Part shown: positions 25,749 through 34,624 of the stretch, in pieces
How positions within the stretch are numbered: the first letter of the stretch is position 1
Layout: every line of letters starts with the position of its first letter
Source: Limnohabitans planktonicus II-D5
GTDB taxonomy: Bacteria > Pseudomonadota > Gammaproteobacteria > Burkholderiales > Burkholderiaceae_C
Length of the DNA stretch: 64,000 nt
Direction: 5' to 3'
NCBI RefSeq assembly: GCF_001270065.2
Contig: NZ_LFYT02000004.1
Span: 1 to 64,000 of the forward strand
Notes under the pieces: model-generated
Databases searched by the model: none
The model's input: the letters and a program-made list of their open reading frames with translations, nothing else
Told to the model about the DNA's origin: nothing
Program-made: the position numbers and the translations under genes

Positions 25749-26768
25749 TCAATCATCAGGCGCGGCCAGCGTCTGCGGGTCAGGCACATCGCCAGTGGCC
25801 AATCGGGTGTTGTCTGCCTGCTGGCGCAGCCAGTCGCAAAAAGCACGCACTTCGGGCCGCAACTTGCTGCGGGGTGACACCATCAGCCAATAAGCCAGTG
25901 GTGAACTCAGCCGCATCTCTGGCAGCACTTCCACCAAGTCGCCATTGGCCAGGCTTTCTGCCACAAGGGGCTGACGTGCCAGCGCCACGCCCTGGCCGGT
26001 GAGCGCAGCCTGGACGATCTGGTGGGCGTAGTTGAAATACAACCAGCGCGCAGGGGAGGGGGCGGCTGTTTTGCCTGCAGCTTGGGTGCTGAAGGTGTCC
26101 AGCCAGCGCTGCCAGCTCAGCCATTCCATGTGTTGGTTGCGGTAGGCATAACCTGACTCGATCAGTGTGCAGCGCATCAAATCAGCCACGTTGCGGATGG
26201 GCTGTGATTTCAACAGCCATGGGCTGGCGACCACGGTCAGATGCTCACCAAACAGGCGCTCAGCGGAGCTGCCGATTTGGCTGGGGTTGGCATAGCGCAA
26301 AGCCAGATCCACATCGGTGTTGTTCATGTCGATCACCGCATCGGTGGCGTCGATGCGGATGTCGATGTCCGGGTATTCGCGCTGAAAGGCTTCGAGCCGG
26401 GGAATCAACCACATGCTTGCAAATGAGGCCCAGGTGGTGATGGACACGCTTTGGCGTCCGGTGCTCTGGCGGATTTGTCGTACCGCTGAGTCAATGCGCT
26501 CCAGTGTTGTGCTCGCCGATCGGTGCAGCACGCTGCCCGCACTGGTTAACTCTACCGAGCGGGTGTGCCGCAAAAACAGCGTCGTGCCGACTTCGTGTTC
26601 CAGCGCCTGAATCTGGCGACTGACCGCGCTTTGGGTCAGGGCCATTTCCTCTGCTGCCACCCGGAAGTTCAGGTGCCTGGCGACAGCATCGAACGCCCGC
26701 AGGTAACTCATCGAAATGGGGCGAGTGCGGGCCGAGGGGGCGAAAGCAGGGGTGGAGGAGGGCGGCAT
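25749..26768 (-). CDS. LysR-family transcriptional regulator (GcvA-like)
   Basis: LysR-type regulator. The N-terminal helix-turn-helix is FDAVARHLNFRVAAEEMALTQSAVSRQIQALE, with FLRHTRSVELTSAG as the wing, followed by a periplasmic-binding-like effector domain (ITTWASFASMWLIPRLEAF, DIDIRIDATD, VDLALRY) typical of the GcvA subgroup. The start is uncertain. ATG 26768 (MPPSSTPAF) gives 339 residues. ATG 26843 would extend it through an AT-rich stretch holding an inverted repeat, which looks like a promoter. It is divergent from the DUF2917 gene, its most likely target. Confidence 0.88.
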   Translation of the reverse strand: MPPSSTPAFAPSARTRPISMSYLRAFDAVARHLNFRVAAEEMALTQSAVSRQIQALEHEVGTTLFLRHTRSVELTSAGSVLHRSASTTLERIDSAVRQIRQSTGRQSVSITTWASFASMWLIPRLEAFQREYPDIDIRIDATDAVIDMNNTDVDLALRYANPSQIGSSAERLFGEHLTVVASPWLLKSQPIRNVADLMRCTLIESGYAYRNQHMEWLSWQRWLDTFSTQAAGKTAAPSPARWLYFNYAHQIVQAALTGQGVALARQPLVAESLANGDLVEVLPEMRLSSPLAYWLMVSPRSKLRPEVRAFCDWLRQQADNTRLATGDVPDPQTLAAPDD

Positions 26769-26799
26769 GGTGTGGGCAATGATTCGGGTGACTGGTTTT

Positions 26800-26829
26800 T
26801 CAATTAATGCGTTTAATGCATCAATTTGA
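26800..26829. promoter_or_regulatory. Inverted repeat, candidate LysR operator
   Basis: TCAATTAATGC (26800-26810) and GCATCAATTTGA (26818-26829) form an imperfect inverted repeat in AT-rich DNA between the LysR and DUF2917 genes. A second palindrome, ACCGAC/GTCGGT, lies at about 26879-26896. Confidence 0.5.
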
Positions 26830-26920
26830 GTGAGTATATTCATTGGACGGTGAATGCTTTGGCTTGCATCATGGCTGTACCGACGATGTTGTCGGTGCCG
26901 ATGGAAGCCAGGAGATCGAG

Positions 26921-27391
26921 ATGTCCGAAACCAATGTGTGCGGTTCTTTGCAAGACTGTCAAAAACTGAAAACTGTCCGCTGGGCAGGCACTTGGCATCT
27001 GGCCCCCGAGCGTGCCATGAGTCTCTTGCCACGCAAAAAAAGCCAATTGTTGATTGTTCAGGGTAGCGCATGGATCACGACAGGAAAACCGATGGGACAC
27101 TGGCGGCAATCCGATGGCGACCATTTTTTGCAAGCGGGACAAATCATGGATGTCGTGGCCGGGACCCATTTGGTCTTGCAGTCGCGCCACACCCACGAAG
27201 CCTTGCGTTTTGACTGGCGCGAAATGCCACCCGGTTTGGTGCAGCACCACAGCCCCAAGGCCAGCGTGCCCGAGTTGGCGCGGCAGTGGGTGCAGGCCTG
27301 GGCTCAGGTCGGCCTGGCCACCGGCAGTCTGGCGCGTGCCCTGTGGCATGCACGCTTGCCAGGGCGGCAGGTCAGCGACATGCCTGTGTGA
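26921..27391 (+). CDS. DUF2917 domain-containing protein
   Basis: Protein of 156 residues with a DUF2917-type beta-rich core: TVRWAGTWHLAPERAMSLL, LLIVQGSAWITTGKPMGHW, then a GDHFLQAGQIMDV-like turn and HLVLQSRHTHEALRFDW. The pattern resembles a cupin-like barrel, but the function is unknown. The start at 26921 is supported by AGGAGA 6 bases upstream; an in-frame ATG at 26843 lacks this. A LysR regulator is divergent, and such neighbours are common for this family. Confidence 0.85.
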   Translation: MSETNVCGSLQDCQKLKTVRWAGTWHLAPERAMSLLPRKKSQLLIVQGSAWITTGKPMGHWRQSDGDHFLQAGQIMDVVAGTHLVLQSRHTHEALRFDWREMPPGLVQHHSPKASVPELARQWVQAWAQVGLATGSLARALWHARLPGRQVSDMPV

Positions 27392-27458
27392 GCGCCTTGG
27401 GCAAGCTTGAGGGTCTGATCAGAAAGAAGCCGTGGGCCATGGCTGGCAAAATGCCGCC

Positions 27459-28088
27459 ATGGCCCGACCCAAATCAGCAACCCACGACATCAAACGCGAC
27501 GCGATCCTCGACATCGCCGCCCAATGCTTTGCCCAGAGCAGCTACCCTGCCACCAGCATGAACGAGATTGCTGCGGCCTGCGGCACCTCCAAGGCGCGGC
27601 TGTACCACTATTACGAGAGCAAAGAGGCCATCTTGTTTGACCTGCTGGACCGCCACACCCAGCGCCTGCTGGCGCTGATTGCGCAGACCGAAGCCACCGC
27701 CCAGCGCAAGAACCTAGACGACCGGGCTGCGCTGCACGAGTTGGTGCGGGCTTTTTTGCAGGAATATGAAACCTCCGCCACCCGGCACGCGGCACTGCTC
27801 AACGACACACAATTTTTGAGCGATGTGCCCGACCCGGCCTTGCCCGCCAGCAACGGGTCACCGCGCGACCTGATCCTGAACCGTCAGCGCGACATCGTGG
27901 CCGCCATGACCCGCTTTTTGAAGCGCGCCTACCCCGAGCGCCTGACCCCCACCAACCAGACCGCCCTGACCATGATGCTGCTGGGCATGATCAACTGGAC
28001 CTTCACCTGGCTGCGCCCGGGTGGGCCGATCAGCTATGCGGACTTTGCTGATGAGGTGATCTCCATGCTCGAAAAAGGCTTGGGTTGA
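27459..28088 (+). CDS. TetR/AcrR-family transcriptional regulator
   Basis: TetR-type repressor of 209 residues from ATG 27459. The N-terminal DNA-binding part (about 10-58) shows RDAILDIAAQCFAQSSYPAT, SMNEIAAACGTSKARLYHYY and ESKEAILFDLL, the canonical TetR helix-turn-helix. The C-terminal ligand domain (60-209) is helical. The end of the protein (MMLLGMINWTFTWLRPGGP) resembles regulators that control acyl-CoA or fatty acid genes, but the ligand cannot be read. The next plus-strand gene is the MBL-fold hydrolase ~300 bp downstream. Confidence 0.9.
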   Translation: MARPKSATHDIKRDAILDIAAQCFAQSSYPATSMNEIAAACGTSKARLYHYYESKEAILFDLLDRHTQRLLALIAQTEATAQRKNLDDRAALHELVRAFLQEYETSATRHAALLNDTQFLSDVPDPALPASNGSPRDLILNRQRDIVAAMTRFLKRAYPERLTPTNQTALTMMLLGMINWTFTWLRPGGPISYADFADEVISMLEKGLG

Positions 28089-28116
28089 CTGTGTAGGCCG
28101 AGACCTTTGGAGTTTT

Positions 28117-28275
28117 GTAGGTCGGCGGCTTCAGCCCCGACATGGACTTGCGACGAAGCCAGCAACGTCGGAGCCGAAGCTACCGACAGGAAGCCGCGGG
28201 CCCAAGTAGGTCGGCGGCTTCAGCCCCGACATGAGTTTGCACCGAAGCCCACAATGTCGAACCTGAAATGATCTA
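28117..28275. repeat. Two REPIN-like pairs, right arms decayed
   Basis: Intact GTAG-GTCGG-C-GGCT-TC-AGCC-CCGAC arms start at 28117 and 28206. Their inverted partners (GTCGGAGCCGAAGCTACCGAC near 28168-28188, and a stretch ending CTAC at 28275) have lost parts of the stem. Confidence 0.82.
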
Positions 28276-28304
28276 CATAAACACATGCACAGTTGCCAAC
28301 GGGG

Positions 28305-28329
28305 TGAATTTTGGGTTTGTAAAAATTCA
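28305..28329. promoter_or_regulatory. Inverted repeat upstream of MBL-fold gene
   Basis: TGAATTTT (28305-28312) and AAAATTCA (28322-28329) form perfect 8-bp arms around a 9-nt spacer, and AAAATTCA recurs at 28357-28364. The site is 60-90 bp before the start codon in AT-rich DNA, a good position for an operator. Confidence 0.5.
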
Positions 28330-28391
28330 ACTATCCGTAACGCATTTCGTTTAGGTAAAATTCATCCCATTCATTGACCGGAGAAATTTCC

Positions 28392-29393
28392 ATGTCCAGC
28401 GCCCCCACCAAAGCCTTCGCCAGCCAGGCCGACCTGACCGAAAAGAAAATCACTTTCGAGCAACTCAGCCAGCACTGCTGGGCCTACACCGCCGAAGGCG
28501 ACCCCAACTCGGGCGTCATCATCGGTGACCGCTTCATCATGGTCAGTGACGCCACGGCGACGCCCGCCATGGCGCAAGATCTCATCAAAAAAATCCGCAC
28601 CGTCAGCGACCTGCCCATCAAATATGTGCTGCTGACCCACTACCACGCGGTGCGCGTGCTGGGCGCCTACGCCTACGCCGCCGAAGGCGCGACCGAGATC
28701 ATTGCCAGCGAAGGCACCCTGGACCTCATCAAAGAGCGTGGCGCGCAAGACATGAAAAGCGAGATGGAGCGCTTTCCGCGCCTGTTCAGCGGTGCCGACA
28801 GCATCCCGGGTCTGACCTGGCCCACCATGGTGGTCGGCGGCGGCAACCCCACAAAAGGTGAAGTGCCCGGCAAACTCAGCATCAACCTGGGCGGTGTGGT
28901 GGTGCAAATCTGGCATCCGGGCCCTGGCCACACCCGTGGCGACACGATTGCCTGGGTGGAAGAAGAAAAAGTGCTGTTCTCGGGCGATCTGGTCGAGTAC
29001 GAAGCCGGCGTCTACACGGGCGACGCGCAGCTTGAAGAGTGGCCTGCCACGCTCGAAGCCCTGCGCGACCTGAACGCCGAATTCATCGTGCCAGGCCGCG
29101 GCGAAGCCATGAAGGGCAATGACAACGTGAACAAGGCGCTGGACTACACCCAGCGCTGGGTGACGACTTTGTTCCAGGCGGGCAAGGAGGCTGTTGCGGG
29201 CAATATGGACCTCAAAGCCGCCATGGCCCACACCCGCAAGAGCATGGACCCGGTGTTTGGCCATGTGTTCATTTACGAGCACTGCCTGCCCTTTGACGTG
29301 ACCCGCGCTTATGACGAGGCCAGCGGCATCAAGAACCCCCGCATCTGGACCGCCGAGCGCGACATGGAAATGTGGAAAGCGCTGCAAAGCTGA
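28392..29393 (+). CDS. MBL-fold metallo-hydrolase with altered HxHxDH motif
   Basis: Metallo-beta-lactamase-fold protein of 333 residues; the start at 28392 has GGAGAAA upstream. The fold is clear from GVIIGDRFIMVSDATATP, PIKYVLLTHYHAVRVLGA (about 76-91), HPGPGHTRGDTIAWV and VLFSGDLVEYEAG. The usual HxHxDH metal motif reads H83-Y-H85-A-V87-R88, so the Asp and third His are replaced. The later His of GPGHTRGD and Asp of FSGD remain. It may bind one metal or a different one. The substrate is unknown. It stands alone between repeat clusters. Confidence 0.88.
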   Translation: MSSAPTKAFASQADLTEKKITFEQLSQHCWAYTAEGDPNSGVIIGDRFIMVSDATATPAMAQDLIKKIRTVSDLPIKYVLLTHYHAVRVLGAYAYAAEGATEIIASEGTLDLIKERGAQDMKSEMERFPRLFSGADSIPGLTWPTMVVGGGNPTKGEVPGKLSINLGGVVVQIWHPGPGHTRGDTIAWVEEEKVLFSGDLVEYEAGVYTGDAQLEEWPATLEALRDLNAEFIVPGRGEAMKGNDNVNKALDYTQRWVTTLFQAGKEAVAGNMDLKAAMAHTRKSMDPVFGHVFIYEHCLPFDVTRAYDEASGIKNPRIWTAERDMEMWKALQS

Positions 29394-29402
29394 AGCCGCT
29401 AT

Positions 29403-29893
29403 GTCGGGGTCTTCGACCACCGACCTACAAAATGCCGCTTGCCGCTGACTGCTTTACCCGTAGGTCGGCACTCGAAGAGTCCGACGCTGTTGGCAAGCCG
29501 GTAGCCTCGTCGTGCAGCACATTGTCTCGCATGCAGTTGTCGGGGTCTTCGACCACCGACCTACAAAATGCCGCTTGCCGCTGACTGCTTCACCCGTAGG
29601 TCGGCACTCGAAGAGTCCGACGTTGTTGGCAAGCCGGTAGCCTCGTCGTGCAGCACATTGTCTCGCATGCAGTTGTCGGGGTCTTCGACCACCGACCTAC
29701 AAAATGCCGCTTGCCGCTGACTGCTTTACCCGTAGGTCGGCACTCGAAGAGTCCGACGTTGTTGGCAAGCCGGTAGCCTCGTCGTGCAGCACATTGCCTC
29801 GCATGCAGTTGTTGGGGTCTTCGACCACCGACCTACAAAATGCCGCTTGCCCCGGACAGCTTTACCCGCAGGTCGGCACTCGAAGAATCCGAC
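29403..29893. repeat. Tandem REPIN-like array, 136-bp period, 4 copies
   Basis: GGTC-TTC-GACC arms begin at 29403, 29539, 29675 and 29811, exactly 136 bp apart; ACTC-GAA-GAGT arms begin at 29460, 29596, 29732 and 29868. The bulged base in the GGTC arm is A instead of G throughout. The ~53-nt spacer (GTTGGCAAGCCGGTAGCC...) is unrelated to those of the other arrays. The array sits between the convergent MBL and DUF6279 genes and begins about 10 bp after the MBL stop. Confidence 0.93.
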
Positions 29894-29904
29894 GTTGGCG
29901 CACT

Positions 29905-30753
29905 TCAGGGCTTGATCAAATCACGCAGGTCGCGCTCGTAGGCGCGCAATCTGCGGCTGGCGCGCAGGCGCTGCTCTGGGGTGGTGGTGTTGTGCAACTG
30001 GGCCAGGTTGTCGCAGGCTTGCTGCGTCATTTTTTGCACCATCATGCGTCCGGCTTCGTCGGGCGGCGTCAACCATCGCTGCCAGACGGCATAGAGCGAG
30101 GCCTCGACTTGCGCAACCGAGCCGCTTTGCCGGGCTTGTCGCAAGGCGCTGAGCAAGTCGTCCTGGCGGCGCAATCGGTCTTGTCTGCCCCAATGGGGGT
30201 TCCACGCCGACTGCGCGACTTGTGCTTTGATCAGGGTGATTTGTTGGGGGCTCAGCTCGCCGTAAAACCCGCTGTAGCGGTCCAGGCTTTTTTCCAGGCG
30301 GCGCTCCAGCCGTTCATCGGGCGTGCCTTGGAGCCATTCTTTTTCCCAGTCTTCGTTTTTCACCTCCCAGTGCCGGGCCAGGTGACTCCATTGGCGTGGC
30401 CCCAAAGCCATGACCACTGGCGCGGCTTGGGTGATGCTGGTGCGCAGCGTGCGGTCCATCTTGTTTTGCACTTCAACCCAGACGCTGCAGACCTGACTGG
30501 CTTGCACGGGGCTCTGGCTCAGGGCTGTGGTGCGCTCGAGCAGGTCCAGATACGTGGGCAGTTCCTGGTAGCGGTGCCAGCGGTGGGTGTTTTGCAGGGC
30601 CTCCTTGGCGCGCAGGGATTGCTCGTCTGTGAACGATAAGGCGCTGTCGAGCCACCAATACCCGAGGGTGGGCAGTTGCGGGTATCCCAGCTTGAAGCTG
30701 CTGCACCCTTGCAACCATGACAGAACCAAAATCACCAGCAAGCATCGCTTCAT
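29905..30753 (-). CDS. DUF6279-family lipoprotein
   Basis: Predicted lipoprotein of 282 residues from ATG 30753: MKRCLLVILVLSWLQGCSSF has a signal II lipobox (LQGC), so Cys16 would be lipidated. The mature protein is helical and rich in Trp, Arg and Gln, beginning KLGYPQLPTLGYWWLD, a pattern of the DUF6279 group. The function is unknown. Divergent from glmU; no operon partners. The longer open frame upstream is rejected because of the lipoprotein signal. Confidence 0.82.
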   Translation of the reverse strand: MKRCLLVILVLSWLQGCSSFKLGYPQLPTLGYWWLDSALSFTDEQSLRAKEALQNTHRWHRYQELPTYLDLLERTTALSQSPVQASQVCSVWVEVQNKMDRTLRTSITQAAPVVMALGPRQWSHLARHWEVKNEDWEKEWLQGTPDERLERRLEKSLDRYSGFYGELSPQQITLIKAQVAQSAWNPHWGRQDRLRRQDDLLSALRQARQSGSVAQVEASLYAVWQRWLTPPDEAGRMMVQKMTQQACDNLAQLHNTTTPEQRLRASRRLRAYERDLRDLIKP

Positions 30754-30955
30754 GGGCGGCCTTTCATTGACAAATTGAACCGGGCAGAAACCGGGGAGCG
30801 CTCGGTGCAAGGCAGCCATTGTGACCGCAACAAGCGCAATAGCCTGAAACGGGTCGAATATCGGGTCCATGGCGTGACCACAGCTTCGCAGTGACGATAA
30901 TCTCCTGATTCCATTGTCCGGGCCTGGCTGTCGGGCTCCCTTGCGAAAGAAGTTC

Positions 30956-32365
30956 ATGAACGAAAACAATCAATTGCCCGTGGATGTTGTGGTGATGGCC
31001 GCTGGCAAAGGCACCCGCATGAAAAGCCGCTTGCCCAAAGTGCTGCATCGCCTGGCGGGTGTGCCGCTGGTGCAGCATGTGTTGAACACCGCTGCGCAGC
31101 TGAACGCACGCTCGGCCGTGGTCATCACCGGGCACGGGGCCGATCAGGTGGAGCCGGTTTTGTTGGCCCCAGGGCAAGCGCTGGCGGTGCAATGCGTGCG
31201 CCAAGAGCCGCAATTGGGCACCGGTCACGCCGTGCAGCAAGCGGTGCCCGTGTTGGGCGACGATGGAGTCGTTGTGATTTTGTCTGGCGACGTGCCCCTG
31301 ACCCAGGCGGACACCTTGCAAGCGCTGATTGGCCAGTGCGACGGCCAGCGTCTGGCGCTGCTCACCCTCGACATGGCCGACCCCACGGGCTACGGCCGCA
31401 TCTTGCGCGAGGGCGATGCTGTCAACGCCATCGTTGAGCACAAAGACGCGAGCGACGCGCAGCGCCAAATCCAAGAGGTGTACAGCGGCATCATGGCCGT
31501 ACCTGCCCGCCTGCTCAAAGGGTGGCTGGGCCGCATCGGCAACCAGAACGCCCAAGGCGAGTACTACCTCACCGACGTGGTCAAGCTGGCTGTGGCCGAC
31601 GGTTTGCCCGTGGTGGCGCACAAGATCAATGACGCCTTGCAAGTGGCGGGCGTCAACAGTCCGGTGCAACTGGCCGAGCTGGAGTGCGCCCACCAACACC
31701 GCCAAGCCATCCAATTCATGGAGCAAGGCGTGCGCCTGAAAGACCCCGCCCGCTTTGACCTGCGTGGCCAACTGGTCTGCGCGCAAGACGTCGAGATCGA
31801 CGTGAACTGCATTTTTGAAGGCCAGGTGTCTTTGGGCGAAGGCGTGAAGATTGGCGCAAATTGCGTGATTGCCAACTGCACCATTGAAGCGGGTGCCGTG
31901 ATCCACCCCTTCACCCACATCGACGGCGAAAAGCTGGGCGTGACGGTGGGCGAGGGCGCGCTGATTGGCCCCTTTGCCCGCCTGCGCCCCGGTGCGCAGC
32001 TGGGGGCCGAGGTGCACATCGGCAACTTTGTCGAAGTCAAAAATTCCACCCTGGCCAAGGGTGCCAAGGCCAACCACCTGGCCTATTTGGGCGACGCCAC
32101 CGTGGGCGAGCGTGTCAACTACGGCGCGGGCAGCATCACCGCCAATTACGACGGGGCCAACAAGCACCGCACCGTGATCGAGGCCGATGTGCACATTGGC
32201 AGCAACTGCGTGCTGGTGGCACCCGTGACGATTGGCGCAGGCGGCACCGTGGGCGGCGGCTCGACCATCACCAAAAGCACCGAACCCGGGGCATTGAGTG
32301 TGGCCCGGGGCAAGCAAGTCAGCATCGCCAACTGGACCCGGCCCCAGAAAAAACCCAAGGCCTGA
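30956..32365 (+). CDS. glmU: Bifunctional GlcNAc-1-P uridyltransferase / GlcN-1-P acetyltransferase GlmU
   Basis: Makes UDP-N-acetylglucosamine for peptidoglycan and LPS. The 469-residue protein from ATG 30956 has GAAAGAAG upstream. The N-terminal uridyltransferase domain (about 1-235) has VVVMAAGKGTRMKSRLPKVL, GTGHAV and DVPLTQADT. The C-terminal acetyltransferase is a left-handed beta-helix of hexapeptide repeats (about 260-445) with RLRPGAQLG, KNSTLAKGAKANHLAYLGDA and ITANYDGANKHRT holding the catalytic His. Length matches E. coli GlmU. glmS, the first enzyme of the same pathway, lies 7 kb downstream. Confidence 0.97.
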   Translation: MNENNQLPVDVVVMAAGKGTRMKSRLPKVLHRLAGVPLVQHVLNTAAQLNARSAVVITGHGADQVEPVLLAPGQALAVQCVRQEPQLGTGHAVQQAVPVLGDDGVVVILSGDVPLTQADTLQALIGQCDGQRLALLTLDMADPTGYGRILREGDAVNAIVEHKDASDAQRQIQEVYSGIMAVPARLLKGWLGRIGNQNAQGEYYLTDVVKLAVADGLPVVAHKINDALQVAGVNSPVQLAELECAHQHRQAIQFMEQGVRLKDPARFDLRGQLVCAQDVEIDVNCIFEGQVSLGEGVKIGANCVIANCTIEAGAVIHPFTHIDGEKLGVTVGEGALIGPFARLRPGAQLGAEVHIGNFVEVKNSTLAKGAKANHLAYLGDATVGERVNYGAGSITANYDGANKHRTVIEADVHIGSNCVLVAPVTIGAGGTVGGGSTITKSTEPGALSVARGKQVSIANWTRPQKKPKA

Positions 32366-32400
32366 ATCTTGCCCGCTCAGCGGCGCGTTCATTGGCCAGT

Positions 32401-33213
32401 TCAGCTTTGGTGATCGGACTTTTTCAGAGCCGCCCAAGCCATGCGATCGACCCAATTCGGGGCGATCAGCTTGAGCCAGCGGCTCAAATACCCGGTCGGG
32501 CTCATGAGCACATCGCGCTGGCGTTGCTCGGTGCCCTGCAAGATCTTGCGCACGCACACGTCAACGGGCATGGCCTTGTCTTCGCTCAGGCCGCTGGAGC
32601 CTGCAGGCTGGCCCAGCGCATTGAAGCCGCGGCGGCGGATGTCGGTGTCCACTACCCCGGGGTAGGCCATCGTCACTGACACCCCATCGCCCTGCAATTC
32701 GGTGCGCAGCGCTTCCATGAAGCCATTCATCGCAAATTTGCTGGTGCAGTAAGCCGTGCGACCGGGCACGCCCACCAAGCCCGCCAGCGACGAGACCGCC
32801 ACGATTCGGCCGCGTGAGGCTTTGAGGTGCGGCAGCGCTGCATGGGTGCACCAAATGGTGCCCCACAGGTTCACACGCATCAGGTCTTCGTACCAGTCCA
32901 GGTGCTCGGCCTGCACCTCTTGCAGCAAGGCATGTGCAGACACCCCGGCGTTGTTGATCAGCGTGTCGATCCGGCCAAAGTGCTGCAGGGTCCGGGCGAT
33001 CAGGGCTTCGCAGTCTGCGCGCACGCTGACATCGGTGGGCACGCACAGCACTTGCGTTCCATGGGGGAGGCAGGCGGCAGCCACCGCTTCGAGCTTGACC
33101 ACCTGGCGCGCTGCCAGCACCAGCGCCACGGCGGCACCTTTTGTTTGGGCCAACTGTGTGGCCATTTCGGCCCCAATGCCTTCAGAGGCCCCGGTGATGA
33201 TGATCACTTGCAT
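32401..33213 (-). CDS. SDR-family oxidoreductase
   Basis: Classical short-chain dehydrogenase of 270 residues. GGAG lies just before ATG 33213. The cofactor site is TGASEGIGAEMA (about 7-18); NNAG follows at about 87-90; catalytic residues are Ser in IVAVSSLAGLVG and the YCTSK motif. The C-terminal half (AYPGVVDTDIRRR) matches SDRs acting on lipophilic alcohols or steroids, but the substrate is unknown. It follows purT by 20 bp on the same strand, so the two are probably co-transcribed. Confidence 0.9.
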   Translation of the reverse strand: MQVIIITGASEGIGAEMATQLAQTKGAAVALVLAARQVVKLEAVAAACLPHGTQVLCVPTDVSVRADCEALIARTLQHFGRIDTLINNAGVSAHALLQEVQAEHLDWYEDLMRVNLWGTIWCTHAALPHLKASRGRIVAVSSLAGLVGVPGRTAYCTSKFAMNGFMEALRTELQGDGVSVTMAYPGVVDTDIRRRGFNALGQPAGSSGLSEDKAMPVDVCVRKILQGTEQRQRDVLMSPTGYLSRWLKLIAPNWVDRMAWAALKKSDHQS

Positions 33214-33233
33214 GTTGTGCTCCTTTTGCTGGA

Positions 33234-34370
33234 TCAGACCACCACTTTGATTTTGGCGGCTGCTTCGCGTGCGCGTTGCAGGGCTCCCAGGCCTTTGGCC
33301 AGCGCTACCGCCATGCGGCGGTAAGGCCGGGTGCTGGGCTTGCCAAAGATGCGCACATCCACGCCCGGCTCGCTCAGGGCCGCTTCCACGCCGGTGTAGG
33401 TGGGGGCGCTGCCCTCCTTGTCGGCCAGCACCACGGCGCTGGCACCTTCGCTGCACTCGATGCTTGGGATCGGCAGGCCCAACACGGCGCGGGCGTGCAG
33501 GTCAAACTCGCTCAGGTTCTGGCTGATCAGCGTCACCATGCCGGTGTCGTGCGGGCGGGGGCTCAACTCGCTGAAGATCACTTCGTCCTTGGTCACGAAA
33601 AACTCCACGCCAAAGAGGCCCGCACCGCCCAAGTCGGTCGTGACCTTCTCGGCCATCTGCTGGGCCGCGCTCAGGTGTTCGGGCTTCATGCCCTGCGGCT
33701 GCCAGCTGTACTGGTAATCACCGCGCTCTTGCACATGGCCAATCGGCGGGCAAAACAGCGTGGGGCCTTTGCGCTGGCGCACGGTGAGCAGGGTGATTTC
33801 GTATTCAAAGTGGATGAACTCTTCGACGATGACCTTCTGTCGGTCGCCGCGCATGCCCGCGCAGGCATAGTCCCAACTGGCTTGCACATCGGCAGCCGTC
33901 TTGGCCACGCTTTGGCCCTTGCCCGATGAACTCATCACCGGCTTGATGACGACCGGGAAGCCAATGTCGGTGGCTTTGGCCAGCAGTTCGGCGGCCGAGT
34001 CGGCGTAGCTGAACTTCGCGGTGCGCACACCCAGGCCCACGGCCACATCGCGGATGCGGTCTCGGTTCATGGTCAAGTTGGCGGCGCGGGCGCTGGGGAT
34101 GACTTCAAAGCCTTGCTTTTCCACGTCGAGCAGCACCTCGGTGCGGATGGCCTCGATCTCGGGGACGATCAAATCAGGCTGGTACTTGGCAATCGCCGCG
34201 CGCAGCGGGGTCTCATCGAGCATGCTGAACACGCAAAACTCGTCAGCCACCTGCATGGCGGGCGCGCCCGCATAGCTGTCGCAAGCGATCACGTAGCAGC
34301 CCAGGCGCTTGGCGCTGATGACGAATTCCTTGCCGAGTTCACCGGAGCCCAAAAGCAGGATCTTTTTCAT
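33234..34370 (-). CDS. purT: Formate-dependent phosphoribosylglycinamide formyltransferase PurT
   Basis: ATP-grasp enzyme of purine synthesis that formylates GAR using formate. The start at 34370 gives [20 protein letters not shown], the typical PurT N-terminus; a longer frame upstream is rejected. Motifs: [28 protein letters not shown] (ATP-grasp Lys and Gly loop), [41 protein letters not shown] and [14 protein letters not shown] with the metal-binding Glu. The length of 378 is slightly short of E. coli PurT (392). Confidence 0.96.
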   Translation of the reverse strand: MKKILLLGSGELGKEFVISAKRLGCYVIACDSYAGAPAMQVADEFCVFSMLDETPLRAAIAKYQPDLIVPEIEAIRTEVLLDVEKQGFEVIPSARAANLTMNRDRIRDVAVGLGVRTAKFSYADSAAELLAKATDIGFPVVIKPVMSSSGKGQSVAKTAADVQASWDYACAGMRGDRQKVIVEEFIHFEYEITLLTVRQRKGPTLFCPPIGHVQERGDYQYSWQPQGMKPEHLSAAQQMAEKVTTDLGGAGLFGVEFFVTKDEVIFSELSPRPHDTGMVTLISQNLSEFDLHARAVLGLPIPSIECSEGASAVVLADKEGSAPTYTGVEAALSEPGVDVRIFGKPSTRPYRRMAVALAKGLGALQRAREAAAKIKVVV

Positions 34371-34555
34371 GGGGAAATACCTTGGAGATTGAAAAATCTG
34401 GGGTTGATTGTGCGGTCGTGGCTTGTTCTGCACGGGCACCAGCACGGTCCGGGGACTATTGTTGCACGCGTGCTGAGCCTTGCATGGAGGGCGACATTGC
34501 AGTCTGCAACACGGAGTTTGTCGATCTGGCTGACGCTTATCCAGAACTTGCATGT

Positions 34556-34580
34556 GAAAAAGCCCGCTGGTGGCGGGCTT
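34556..34580 (-). terminator. Rho-independent terminator of the 5'-nucleotidase gene
   Basis: On the minus strand AGCCCGC (34579-34573) pairs with GCGGGCT (34567-34561) around a 5-nt loop, followed by a run of Ts. It lies ~45 bp past the nucleotidase stop codon, in the 254-bp gap before purT. Confidence 0.85.
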
Positions 34581-34624
34581 GGTTTTCGCGTCAGTCACAG
34601 CGCCTTGGGGCGCTGTGTGGAACG

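Noticed and set aside
30764..32557. 597-codon minus-strand frame opposite glmU.
   Set aside because: Antisense shadow; glmU is unmistakable and the antisense product is His/Gln-rich low-information sequence.
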